A DNA stretch of 12,637 bases from Chromatiales bacterium (lineage in GTDB: Bacteria; Pseudomonadota; Gammaproteobacteria; UBA6429; Thiohalophilaceae). The notes under the pieces are model-generated. The model was not told the DNA's origin, searched no databases, and was given only the letters and a program-made list of their open reading frames with translations. The stretch covers positions 1 through 12,637 of the forward strand of contig JALXDW010000328.1 in assembly GCA_027070385.1 (NCBI GenBank), written 5' to 3'. Shown here one piece after another: positions 6,283 to 12,637 of this stretch (positions are counted from its first letter, which is position 1; each line of letters begins with the position of its first letter). A program made the position numbers and the translations under genes.

Positions 6283-7041
6283 TTATTTCGAGGCAGAAAG
6301 CCCTTTGGTATCGGAAAATTGCTCAGTAAATTTATAGCCCACTCCCCATACGGTTAGAATATATTTCGGGTTGGCAGCATCTTGCTCTATTTTTGCACGT
6401 AAACGATTAATATGTGAATTAACCGTATGTTCATAACCTTCATGCCCGTACCCCCAGACTTTATCAAGTAACTGACTGCGACTGAATACCAGGCCAGGCT
6501 GGCGGATAAAAAACACCAGTAAATCAAATTCGGTTGCTGTCAATTCAACCCTGTTACCCTCTAAGAAAACCTGACGTTTCTCAATATTGATTTCCAGGCC
6601 GCCACGTACTATTTTTTCTTCAGCACATTGTTCAAAATTCTGCTCTGCCTGAGTTTGCGTGTAAACTTCATTGCGCCTCAATACGGCTTTTACTCGTGCA
6701 ACCAGTTCACGAATGCTGAATGCTTTGGTGAGATAATCATCAGCTCCCATTTCCAAACCCAGAACACGATCGATTTCAGATGTTTTGGCAGTCAGCATGA
6801 TAATTGGTGTATGTATTTTCCGGTTTCGTAATTCTTTACATACTTCAATGCCATTCATTTTTGGCATCATGATATCCAACAGAATTAAATCATAATCATT
6901 CTCACAGGCCTGTTTATAACCATCCTGTCCGTTATAACTTTTATCAACCTGCATATTCAGATCTTCCAGATGTACCGCAACAATATGTGCCAGATCACGG
7001 TTATCCTCGATGATTAATATTCGACTTTTTTTCTCATCCAT
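6283..7041 (-). CDS. OmpR/PhoB-family response regulator
   Basis: The product is a cytoplasmic transcription factor of 252 residues. The receiver domain occupies 7-123, with acidic pocket Glu12/Asp13, phospho-acceptor Asp56 (LILLDIMMPKMNG), Thr84 and Lys106. The residue after Lys106 is Ala, where nearly all receivers have Pro (LTKAFS instead of LTKPFS). The C-terminal winged-helix DNA-binding domain runs from about 145 to 240 (LTATEFDLLVFF, the SRSQLLDKVWGY recognition region, TVNSHINRLRAKIE, VWGVGYKF wing). The ATG is preceded by GAGGG. A perfect 7-4-7 direct repeat lies 35-52 bases upstream, suggesting autoregulation. It is the first gene of a two-gene unit with the kinase and probably also receives transcription from the 417-residue gene 66 bases upstream. 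Confidence 0.95.
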   Translation of the reverse strand: MDEKKSRILIIEDNRDLAHIVAVHLEDLNMQVDKSYNGQDGYKQACENDYDLILLDIMMPKMNGIEVCKELRNRKIHTPIIMLTAKTSEIDRVLGLEMGADDYLTKAFSIRELVARVKAVLRRNEVYTQTQAEQNFEQCAEEKIVRGGLEINIEKRQVFLEGNRVELTATEFDLLVFFIRQPGLVFSRSQLLDKVWGYGHEGYEHTVNSHINRLRAKIEQDAANPKYILTVWGVGYKFTEQFSDTKGLSASK

Positions 7042-7075
7042 ATTCTGCCCTCATCCTTTAAAATAGCGCTTAAAT

Positions 7076-7093
7076 ATCACAAAAAAATCACAA
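7076..7093 (-). promoter_or_regulatory. Perfect 7-4-7 direct repeat upstream of the response regulator
   Basis: On the gene strand it reads TTGTGAT-TTTT-TTGTGAT, two identical 7-mers separated by an AT-only 4-base spacer. This is the architecture of a PhoB/OmpR-family binding site (head-to-tail half-sites, 11-bp period). It lies in the 66-base gap between the upstream gene's stop and the regulator's ATG, so it cannot be explained by coding constraint. No confident -10/-35 pair is visible beside it. Confidence 0.6.
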
Positions 7094-7107
7094 TAAGACA
7101 GCATCTC

Positions 7108-8361
7108 TTAGAATTTATTCTTGAAACGGCTACGCCGTTCTTTTAATTTGCCACTATTCAACATGTTGGAAACAAAACTGTTAAAGTCGATAGCCCCACT
7201 CTGACATCTTTTTTGCCTGTTTAAATTTTCAATTTCATCCAGAATTGGGCTGACTATTTTCATCACCCGGGCACTGCGAAGCCATTTAATCTGTTCGCTG
7301 ATACTTTTCTCGCGATTGGCCATTTCATAAAATAACCGCAAAGTTTTTTGTGGATTAGCTGCAAGCGCACCGAAATCATCAATATGCGGTGGAAATTTAG
7401 GGGCAATTAAACGAATAATTTTTGTGAGTGTATTCAACTCAAGTGTGATTTCATCCAGCAATGCAACAGTAAAATCAAGAAGGGGTAATAACTTTTCCTT
7501 TGAACGATAAGTATAATCCACCATGGTTTGCCAATATTTATCGGGGGCTAATATAAAAGCACTGGTTAGCCAGATAATACGCATTCGTGGTTTAAGTGCT
7601 TTCTCTGTTTCAAGAATATGTTCAATAACAGGTAATAATTTTGTTGCATCTGCATGTCGTAATGCAATCGCCAGCAATATATTTAAGGTTTTCTTTTTAT
7701 AACCTGCCCAACCGGAAAGGATGGGTAAAATAATATGCCCCACTAACTGTTGGCCATTATCTGTTTTCAGCAAGTCACCCAAGCCAGGCAGATAGCGTAC
7801 ACCATTATCCATTTGTGCTTGCCAGAATTGTTGTAACGTAGATGTGACTAATGACGGATTATATTTAATCAGGTTATCTACCCAGACATTACGAAATTCA
7901 CTGCTATTGGCATAATGAAAACATAACGCTGTTGATAACATTTCAGGACTGATTTTTGCAAATGCTTCATCCGGGGTTTGATGTTGCCTGAGAAACAGAT
8001 CCATTGAAACCAGTACCACATAACCCACTTCAAGGCGTTCTGCCCCTGCCATTTTTTTACCAATATCATAAATGTTCGCAACAGCGGGTTGTGTTACAAC
8101 AGCAGTCAAACCCTGTACCACGCCAATGGCCAATGCATCACCGGCAATAAAGCGGATCCGTTGTTCAGGAGAAAAGCTGCTATCAATTTCCAGAAATAAT
8201 CCAAGATAAGCTTTGGCAAAGGGTTCGAGTAACGCCAATGATTCGGCACGACTCAGTGCATCATGCTGATTGGCAAGCCGTTTGTCATTTTCTTCGCGGG
8301 TTGAGGCATGGATGCAGGCCTCGTGTTGACGTTTTATTTCAAATTGTTCTGACGCATTCAT
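7108..8361 (-). CDS. Helical protein of unknown function (417 aa)
   Basis: No signal peptide or transmembrane segment is evident, so it is probably cytoplasmic. The whole length predicts as amphipathic helices with repeating hydrophobic spacing (LLPVIEHILETE, IIWLTSAFIL, LLPLLDFTVALLDEI), as in HEAT-like or ARM-like solenoids. The first 45 residues are charged. The last 15 are strongly basic (KLKERRSRFKNKF). Some segments recall, from memory only, the helical C-terminal parts of large bacterial NACHT/STAND proteins, but no ATPase motif is present and I do not assign a family. It starts 18 bases after the MBL gene, without a visible ribosome binding site, so it is likely translated from the same message by coupling. 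It precedes the two-component genes. Confidence 0.8.
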   Translation of the reverse strand: MNASEQFEIKRQHEACIHASTREENDKRLANQHDALSRAESLALLEPFAKAYLGLFLEIDSSFSPEQRIRFIAGDALAIGVVQGLTAVVTQPAVANIYDIGKKMAGAERLEVGYVVLVSMDLFLRQHQTPDEAFAKISPEMLSTALCFHYANSSEFRNVWVDNLIKYNPSLVTSTLQQFWQAQMDNGVRYLPGLGDLLKTDNGQQLVGHIILPILSGWAGYKKKTLNILLAIALRHADATKLLPVIEHILETEKALKPRMRIIWLTSAFILAPDKYWQTMVDYTYRSKEKLLPLLDFTVALLDEITLELNTLTKIIRLIAPKFPPHIDDFGALAANPQKTLRLFYEMANREKSISEQIKWLRSARVMKIVSPILDEIENLNRQKRCQSGAIDFNSFVSNMLNSGKLKERRSRFKNKF

Positions 8362-8379
8362 ATAGAACGTATCATAACA

Positions 8380-9309
8380 CTACTCAAATTCCATTTCCTG
8401 ATAAACCTGCTGCGCGTTGCGACCTTTTAGATTTTTAAAATTTTTCAGGTAACTAAACTGATCTTGTTGCAAGTTACCAATATTTTCAATACCACCGCCT
8501 GCCTGTATAAATTCAGCAATACTTTTCCTTAAAAAAGAAAGGTAATTATAAGTATCTTTTTTAGCTCTCGCTAAAGAGGTCGGGTGACCATGCCCCGGTA
8601 TGACGACCTTGGGTTTTAAAGCAGCGATTGCTTCAAAAGCTGACAACCAGCTCTTGCTGTTGGATGAATCATGAATACTAAGCATTCGTTCGGTATAAAC
8701 AATATCACCGCTAAAAACTGTTTTTTTTTCCTGTAACCAGACAAAACTTTCACTCGGTGTATGTGCCTGACCGGCATGAATTAATTTAAACTGGATACCA
8801 CCAAAATCAAGTGCCAGTGTTTTATCAAAGGTTTGATCCGCATATTGTGCTGTGGTTTTTTTCAGCCCTTTCGCACCCAGCAAATTACCTAATCTAAAAA
8901 ATTGTTCCTGCTGGCGTTGTTTTTGATCAGCAACTGCACGCTGATTGGCAATAATTTTTGCACCCTGTTTTTTGAAATAGTCATTACCTAACCAGCGGTG
9001 ATCCTGACCACCCGTATTAATCACAATTTTAACCGCTAGAGGGGTAATACTTTTTATTATTTGATGAATACGATTAGCGCCTTCATAAGTCGCACCGGGA
9101 TCAATTAGTACCACACCTTTTTTGGTCACAACAATACCAAAGGTTGCATTGTTACCTAAATTCTTTTTTGAACGATTACCTAAGGGACCAACAATGGCAT
9201 AAACAATATCGTTAATCTTGACAAGCTCCAGATCTTTTTCTATTTTTTTTGCAGTGACATTTGCCTGGAAAATAAAAAAGCTGATAAATATAAATAGAAA
9301 CTGTCTCAT
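8380..9309 (-). CDS. Exported MBL-fold protein with altered metal motif
   Basis: This 309-residue protein has a signal peptide (1-20, MRQFLFIF... ending NVTA) and so acts in the periplasm. The metallo-beta-lactamase fold is clear: GVVLIDPGAT (65-74), motif 2 INTGGQDH (97-104), motif 3 HAGQAHTPSESFVW (His183), motif 4 FSGDIVY (Asp202), and the final motif IPGHGHPTS (His240). The canonical HxHxDH is reduced to T99-x-G101-x-D103-H104, so the first two zinc histidines are missing while Asp103, His104, His183, Asp202 and His240 remain. It resembles the SoxH-like/quinoprotein-associated hydrolase branch in layout. It may bind one metal or have a different activity. The ATG has GGAG about eight bases upstream, and an extended -10 promoter lies upstream. 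The 417-residue gene follows after 18 bases. Confidence 0.88.
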   Translation of the reverse strand: MRQFLFIFISFFIFQANVTAKKIEKDLELVKINDIVYAIVGPLGNRSKKNLGNNATFGIVVTKKGVVLIDPGATYEGANRIHQIIKSITPLAVKIVINTGGQDHRWLGNDYFKKQGAKIIANQRAVADQKQRQQEQFFRLGNLLGAKGLKKTTAQYADQTFDKTLALDFGGIQFKLIHAGQAHTPSESFVWLQEKKTVFSGDIVYTERMLSIHDSSNSKSWLSAFEAIAALKPKVVIPGHGHPTSLARAKKDTYNYLSFLRKSIAEFIQAGGGIENIGNLQQDQFSYLKNFKNLKGRNAQQVYQEMEFE

Positions 9310-9344
9310 TAATTTTCTCCGGAACTAACAAATTAAAAGACGAA

Positions 9345-9372
9345 AGCATAACATATATTGATAGCCTGTCAG
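9345..9372 (-). promoter_or_regulatory. Possible promoter of the MBL-fold gene
   Basis: On the reverse strand CTGACA (five of six to the -35 consensus) is followed after 16 bp by TATGCT (four of six), which has a TG extension one base upstream (TGTTATGCT). It lies 36 bases before the ATG in the 80-base gap after the CBS gene. It would let the MBL and 417-residue genes be transcribed apart from the sortase operon. Confidence 0.4.
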
Positions 9373-9389
9373 AGACAAAAGTGAAACAG

Positions 9390-9830
9390 TTAATAAGACT
9401 CGCCCCAGGAAATACTGTGCTCAAGATTTTCAATTTTAAATTGTTGTTCTGCAATTACTTCTTTAACCAAATCACCCAGTGAAATAACACCCAGTATCTG
9501 GTTGTTATCCAGAACAGGTAAATGTCGAATACGTCTCTCGGTCATCACGGCAAGGCATTCATCAACTGTTTGAGCGGGGTGGGTGTAAAAAACATCCCGA
9601 GTCATAATATCTTTTATTTTTGTTTCCTCTGCCGGTAATTTTTTCAAAATCACTTTTCTGGCGCAATCCCTTTCAGAAACAATACCAATTAATTTTCCGT
9701 CTAATAACACAACCAGTGCACCGGCACCCTTTTCATCCATTACTTTTATGGCATTAAAGACAGAGTCATCAGGGTGGGCTGACCATATATCGGTACCCTT
9801 GGTTTCCAGTAATTTTCCAATTTGAGACAT
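9390..9830 (-). CDS. Two-CBS-domain protein
   Basis: A 146-residue cytoplasmic protein consists of almost nothing but a pair of CBS domains. CBS1 is at about 12-65 (IWSAHPDDSVFNAIKVMDEK, GALVV, GIVSERD) and CBS2 at about 73-130 (VFYTHPAQTVDECLAVMTERRIRHLPVLDNN, GVISLGDLV). Such Bateman modules bind adenine nucleotides (AMP, ATP, SAM) and usually regulate a partner. No effector domain is attached. The ribosome binding site AAGGAGAAGG precedes the ATG. An 85-base gap separates it from the small gene upstream, with no strong promoter visible, so it may be in the sortase transcript. Its partner cannot be told from context. Confidence 0.92.
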   Translation of the reverse strand: MSQIGKLLETKGTDIWSAHPDDSVFNAIKVMDEKGAGALVVLLDGKLIGIVSERDCARKVILKKLPAEETKIKDIMTRDVFYTHPAQTVDECLAVMTERRIRHLPVLDNNQILGVISLGDLVKEVIAEQQFKIENLEHSISWGESY

Positions 9831-9915
9831 AGGCCTTCTCCTTAACTAAACAGTGCCTATTAAGTAAAGTACAAAGTCGCTTTAAAATACAGTGGATCAG
9901 ACAGAAAATCACAGA

Positions 9916-10149
9916 TTACTGCTGATTTGCTGCTTTTACCGTTAAAGGAGATAACCACGAATCCTCCTCGTAATGTTGAGCAATACAAAGCTGTTTTTCA
10001 TTTCCCGTATCCAGTCGGCTAATACTCAACAATTCAACGGCATTCGCCTCTAAATTACCGGCATTAATGGATTCAACGGTTATTAATAAATTTTCAAGTG
10101 CTTCTTTGTTTTCTACTTTAATATTCATAGATAATTTATATTCAAGCAT
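9916..10149 (-). CDS. Small conserved-looking protein in the sortase operon (77 aa)
   Basis: The ATG at 10149 has AAGGAG seven bases upstream, overlapping the TAA stop of the sortase gene, so it is translationally linked to it. The 77 residues have no signal peptide or membrane segment. The pattern is strand (EYKLSMNIKV), helix (NKEALENLLITVESI), strands (ANAVELLSISRL, KQLCIAQHYE), as expected for a small alpha/beta fold. There is one Cys. I do not recognise it. An internal Met8 could be an alternative start, but the ribosome binding site supports the first. Confidence 0.75.
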   Translation of the reverse strand: MLEYKLSMNIKVENKEALENLLITVESINAGNLEANAVELLSISRLDTGNEKQLCIAQHYEEDSWLSPLTVKAANQQ

Positions 10150-10160
10150 GGGCTAACTCC

Positions 10161-10745
10161 TTACGATGGTTTGTGATTTTGTGTTGCAAAAACAAGATAG
10201 CGTAAACGCGTTCCCGGCTTTACAGCATTGAAGGGATAACAGGTCACCAGCAGTAACTCACTGGTTGTTGTAACAGGTTCAATTTGTGCCTGCGCCTTAT
10301 CAACAATGCTAATCTTGCTTACCTTGTAGTGTATTATTTGACCTTTATCTGTCTGAATTCTGATTTCATCCCCACGTTTTATGTTCCTTAAAAAACGAAA
10401 GTGTGTATCACGATGTGCACTGATAATACTGACGCCTGGCATACCCGGCTGTGCCGTCCCAAACCGATAGCCTGGCCCGAAAGCCAGATTCCGCCCACTG
10501 TCGCCGGCAAGAATAATAATATCTTCATTCAAGGCAGGAACCTGTAACCGTGCAACAGGCCAGGTATCGGCCCAGGACCAGGGTTTAACTTTTTTATCCC
10601 CGGCCAGTGTCTTATCCCATGCCTTCAACAGTAGCTGCTGGGCAACATAGGCTTTAACCTGAATATAACTGCCCGTAATAATTTGCCAGCTTGCTAACAG
10701 CATAATGCTCACAATAAACAGGCGTTGTTTATTTTTGAACAGCAT
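10161..10745 (-). CDS. Class GN (proteobacterial) sortase
   Basis: This is a cysteine transpeptidase that cleaves an LPXTG-like signal in an exported protein and transfers it to an acceptor in the envelope. It has 194 residues with one N-terminal membrane anchor (about 9-27) and the catalytic domain in the periplasm. His111 (ISAHRDTHF), Cys169 (LLLVTCYPFN) and Arg180 (KPGTRLRYLV) form the catalytic triad, and all are present. GYRFGTAQPGMPGVSIISAHRDTHFRFL is typical of the class found in Proteobacteria next to a VIT/VWA substrate (TIGR03784 type). It begins two bases after the substrate gene's stop. There is no clear ribosome binding site, so coupling is likely. The natural acceptor in a Gram-negative cell is not established. 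Confidence 0.95.
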   Translation of the reverse strand: MLFKNKQRLFIVSIMLLASWQIITGSYIQVKAYVAQQLLLKAWDKTLAGDKKVKPWSWADTWPVARLQVPALNEDIIILAGDSGRNLAFGPGYRFGTAQPGMPGVSIISAHRDTHFRFLRNIKRGDEIRIQTDKGQIIHYKVSKISIVDKAQAQIEPVTTTSELLLVTCYPFNAVKPGTRLRYLVFATQNHKPS

Positions 10746-10747
10746 GA

Positions 10748-12637
10748 TTAAACGGTTTTTTTACTATTAGCAATAGACTGATAAGAAATTATCGCAACTG
10801 CTATCAATAAAAGAATAAGCCCCGTTATTAAATTCAGTTCAGACGTTGTTGCGGTTTGTGGTAAAGATCCAAATACCTTTTTATAAATCATGCCTTTGGG
10901 TAAATTTGTTTTAAATGCATGTTGCTTTATTGCTTCATGCAATGGACGCGAGGGTGTAACATCAACGGCTACCAGGCTCGTAAATTTGCTTACCAGATGA
11001 TGTTTTAAGGCAACGTTTACTATCTGTTTTTTTACAGCCTTTTTATTTTCTCCTTCATGTATACTATCCATTAAAGCGTTAATCTTGTTTCGCGCCCAAA
11101 GCACGGCTATATCATTATTTTTCTCTGTTTTACTGACTTTTAATGCCATCTGCCATTTTCTGTTTGCCATATCAGCAGTAACGTTAATTTGATGTATTTG
11201 TTCCGTTGATTTGGCAACCAGCATAATCGGTTCACCCTGATATAAATCAGGTTGTTTTTTCGGCCAGACTTCCACTGCAGCCCTGGTATTAAAATTAATC
11301 TCTATGTTTTTTAGAACAGGTGCATCCAGCTTTGTAAATAACCGGTTCATCTTTTCTTGCACCTCATTGACATCACCGATATAGGTAAACGTGCCACGTC
11401 CATAGCGAGCAGCCTTGGTCATAAAAAAGCTATTCGGTGCAGAACCAATGCCAACCGTAAACAAACGGCTTTCCCCAAGACGATTTTTAATAAGCTGAAA
11501 TAAAGCGGCTTCATTGCCGACGCTACCATCAGTTAAAAAGATAACCTGCCGGATTCGGTTATGATGAGATTGCTCATCCCGTGGTTTAGCCAGTGCAAGT
11601 TGCAGCGCAGAAGCCATTTCGGTACCCCCATCGGCAGATAAATGCCGTATAAAACGCCTGGCATAGGCTTTATTGCTGTAATTGGCACTGACGGCCTGTT
11701 TAAACAACTTATGTGCAGTTGAATTGAATTCAATAATATTGAATGTTTCATTCGCGGATAAACGATCAATCGCCATCATTAATGCTTTGCGTGCCTGTTC
11801 AATGGAGGTACCCGCCATTGAGCCGGAAGAATCTATTATATAAATCACTTCACGGCCCATTTTCGGTTGCAACACTTTTGTATCCGTTGGTGGCATAATC
11901 ATAATTAAATGGTAGGTATCAGAACTGTTTTTATCTTGCTGACTAAAAACAGCCGCACGCGGTTGTTGCCCAATGGCTGTTTGCCAGCTCAATTTAAAAT
12001 CCCGATTGGCGATATTGTTATCCGGCGCGAGGGTCAGCGTATATTGACCTGAACCATGCTTCATACTAGTGACTCGATGATAGGCCGAATCAATCGACTC
12101 AATCGGGAAACCGGCATCCAGCTCAATCCTTAAATTTGTTTTTGCTGTGGTTATGTTGCTGGAACCTACCGGTGGTGTTATTTTTGATGCATCCGGTACC
12201 AAGGTTGTATTGACTGCCCAACCTCTGCCAACCTCTGCCACTGTTAACTCAAGTTTTTCAACAATAGGCTCACCGGGAATATAGCGCGGGTTTATCGCCA
12301 TGGGGAAACGCAAGCTAAATTCACCGGCTTTTTGATTACCAGTGTCATCTTTTATATTCTGATATTGAATACTTTGTTGATACTCGATAACAACCTTGAT
12401 CGTTTCATTGGGTGCTATATTGGCAACCTCACTGCTGAACATATTGGGACGCTGCTGTTCGACTAAAGATACTTTCCTGCCTTGCTGCTTTGCCTGTGTG
12501 TATATCTTTCTTGCTTGCTTACGTGGTTTTATTTTCCCTTCTATGACTCGCTCACCAATAATCATTCGTAAATGGTCCACCGCAGCATCTTCCGGCAGGG
12601 GGAAAACATAAACACCTTCCAACCACTGCGCTGTTGT
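10748..12637 (-). CDS. VIT/VWA-domain sortase target protein (5' end outside window)
   Basis: The frame is open to the right edge, so the N-terminus and presumed signal peptide are missing. The visible part begins TTAQWLEGVYVFPLPEDAAVD. Residue numbers here count from the Leu encoded at 12622. A VIT domain covers about 1-90. A von Willebrand A domain runs from about 257 to 430, with a complete MIDAS: DSSGS (264-268), Thr334 and Asp365, so it should bind a divalent cation and a ligand. The C-terminus is a sorting signal: LPQTA (587-591), a hydrophobic helix and a short basic tail (SKK). The layout matches the marine proteobacterial sortase target family (TIGR03788), usually the only substrate of its neighbouring sortase. 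The stop is two bases from the sortase start. The surface partner is unknown. Confidence 0.94.
   Translation of the reverse strand, partial: TTAQWLEGVYVFPLPEDAAVDHLRMIIGERVIEGKIKPRKQARKIYTQAKQQGRKVSLVEQQRPNMFSSEVANIAPNETIKVVIEYQQSIQYQNIKDDTGNQKAGEFSLRFPMAINPRYIPGEPIVEKLELTVAEVGRGWAVNTTLVPDASKITPPVGSSNITTAKTNLRIELDAGFPIESIDSAYHRVTSMKHGSGQYTLTLAPDNNIANRDFKLSWQTAIGQQPRAAVFSQQDKNSSDTYHLIMIMPPTDTKVLQPKMGREVIYIIDSSGSMAGTSIEQARKALMMAIDRLSANETFNIIEFNSTAHKLFKQAVSANYSNKAYARRFIRHLSADGGTEMASALQLALAKPRDEQSHHNRIRQVIFLTDGSVGNEAALFQLIKNRLGESRLFTVGIGSAPNSFFMTKAARYGRGTFTYIGDVNEVQEKMNRLFTKLDAPVLKNIEINFNTRAAVEVWPKKQPDLYQGEPIMLVAKSTEQIHQINVTADMANRKWQMALKVSKTEKNNDIAVLWARNKINALMDSIHEGENKKAVKKQIVNVALKHHLVSKFTSLVAVDVTPSRPLHEAIKQHAFKTNLPKGMIYKKVFGSLPQTATTSELNLITGLILLLIAVAIISYQSIANSKKTV
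12221..12240. repeat. 10-bp exact tandem duplication inside the VIT/VWA gene
   Basis: ACCTCTGCCA occurs twice in a row between the VIT and VWA domains, partly extended on the left by CTGCCCA. Ten bases is not a multiple of three, yet the frame is correct on both sides (AEVGRGWAV). Confidence 0.9.

Noticed and set aside
4727..7041. Naming the two-component pair as the described dedicated-sortase regulator and kinase
   Set aside because: The kinase is about 190 residues shorter than that family as I recall it, and three or more unrelated genes separate the pair from the sortase. General family names are safer.
9896..9914. Possible fourth regulator site upstream of the CBS gene (ATCAGAC then ATCACAG)
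   Set aside because: The half-sites are 12 bp apart, not 11, one of them is only 5/7, and the stretch lies just before the stop of the 77-residue gene. Too weak to call.
12622..12622. TTG as the real start of the VIT/VWA gene
   Set aside because: The frame stays open upstream to the edge, the upstream residues (AQW) fit the VIT domain, and a sortase target needs a signal peptide that is not yet seen. The gene is truncated by the window.
1..12637. Insertion sequences, tRNA or rRNA genes, integrase or attachment sites
   Set aside because: No transposase, integrase, terminal inverted repeats with target duplications, or RNA gene signatures were seen on either strand.

Overview
The window looks like a moderately AT-rich chromosomal segment of a gammaproteobacterium, probably marine or aquatic. 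Three things point there: a full-length typA/bipA, two Gram-negative-type lipoproteins with lipoboxes, and a sortase plus VIT/VWA substrate pair of the kind known from Proteobacteria (class GN sortase with its dedicated target). Species cannot be named from the sequence alone.

Layout, left to right. Positions 1-68 hold the start of a divergent leftward gene that runs off the edge. typA reads rightward from a GTG at 231 and ends at a strong hairpin terminator. A small leftward VOC-fold protein follows, then about 340 bases without a convincing gene. A rightward lipoprotein of unknown function (2900-3748) has its stop codon inside a 15-bp tandem repeat. It converges, through a shared bidirectional terminator, on a leftward lipoprotein with a spondin domain (3894-4574). 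From 4727 to the right edge every gene is leftward. Read in transcription order they are: VIT/VWA sortase substrate (5' end outside the window), class GN sortase, a 77-residue small protein, a two-CBS-domain protein, a secreted metallo-beta-lactamase-fold protein with a degenerate metal motif, a 417-residue helical protein of unknown function, an OmpR/PhoB-type response regulator and its histidine kinase. The spondin lipoprotein then follows on the same strand.

How they may work together. The first three genes are tightly spaced (2 and 11 bases) and form an operon. The sortase would cleave the LPQTA-type signal of its neighbour in the inner membrane. The kinase and regulator are a 20-base-spaced pair. 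A perfect 7-bp direct repeat with a 4-bp spacer (11-bp period, the geometry of PhoB/OmpR-family operators) lies just upstream of the regulator gene. A similar, less perfect array with the same period lies about 100 bases upstream of the spondin lipoprotein gene. This suggests, as inference, that the regulator controls itself and the spondin lipoprotein, so the cluster may be a regulated cell-envelope/surface-display locus. The MBL-fold protein, the CBS protein and the 417-residue protein are the least explained members.
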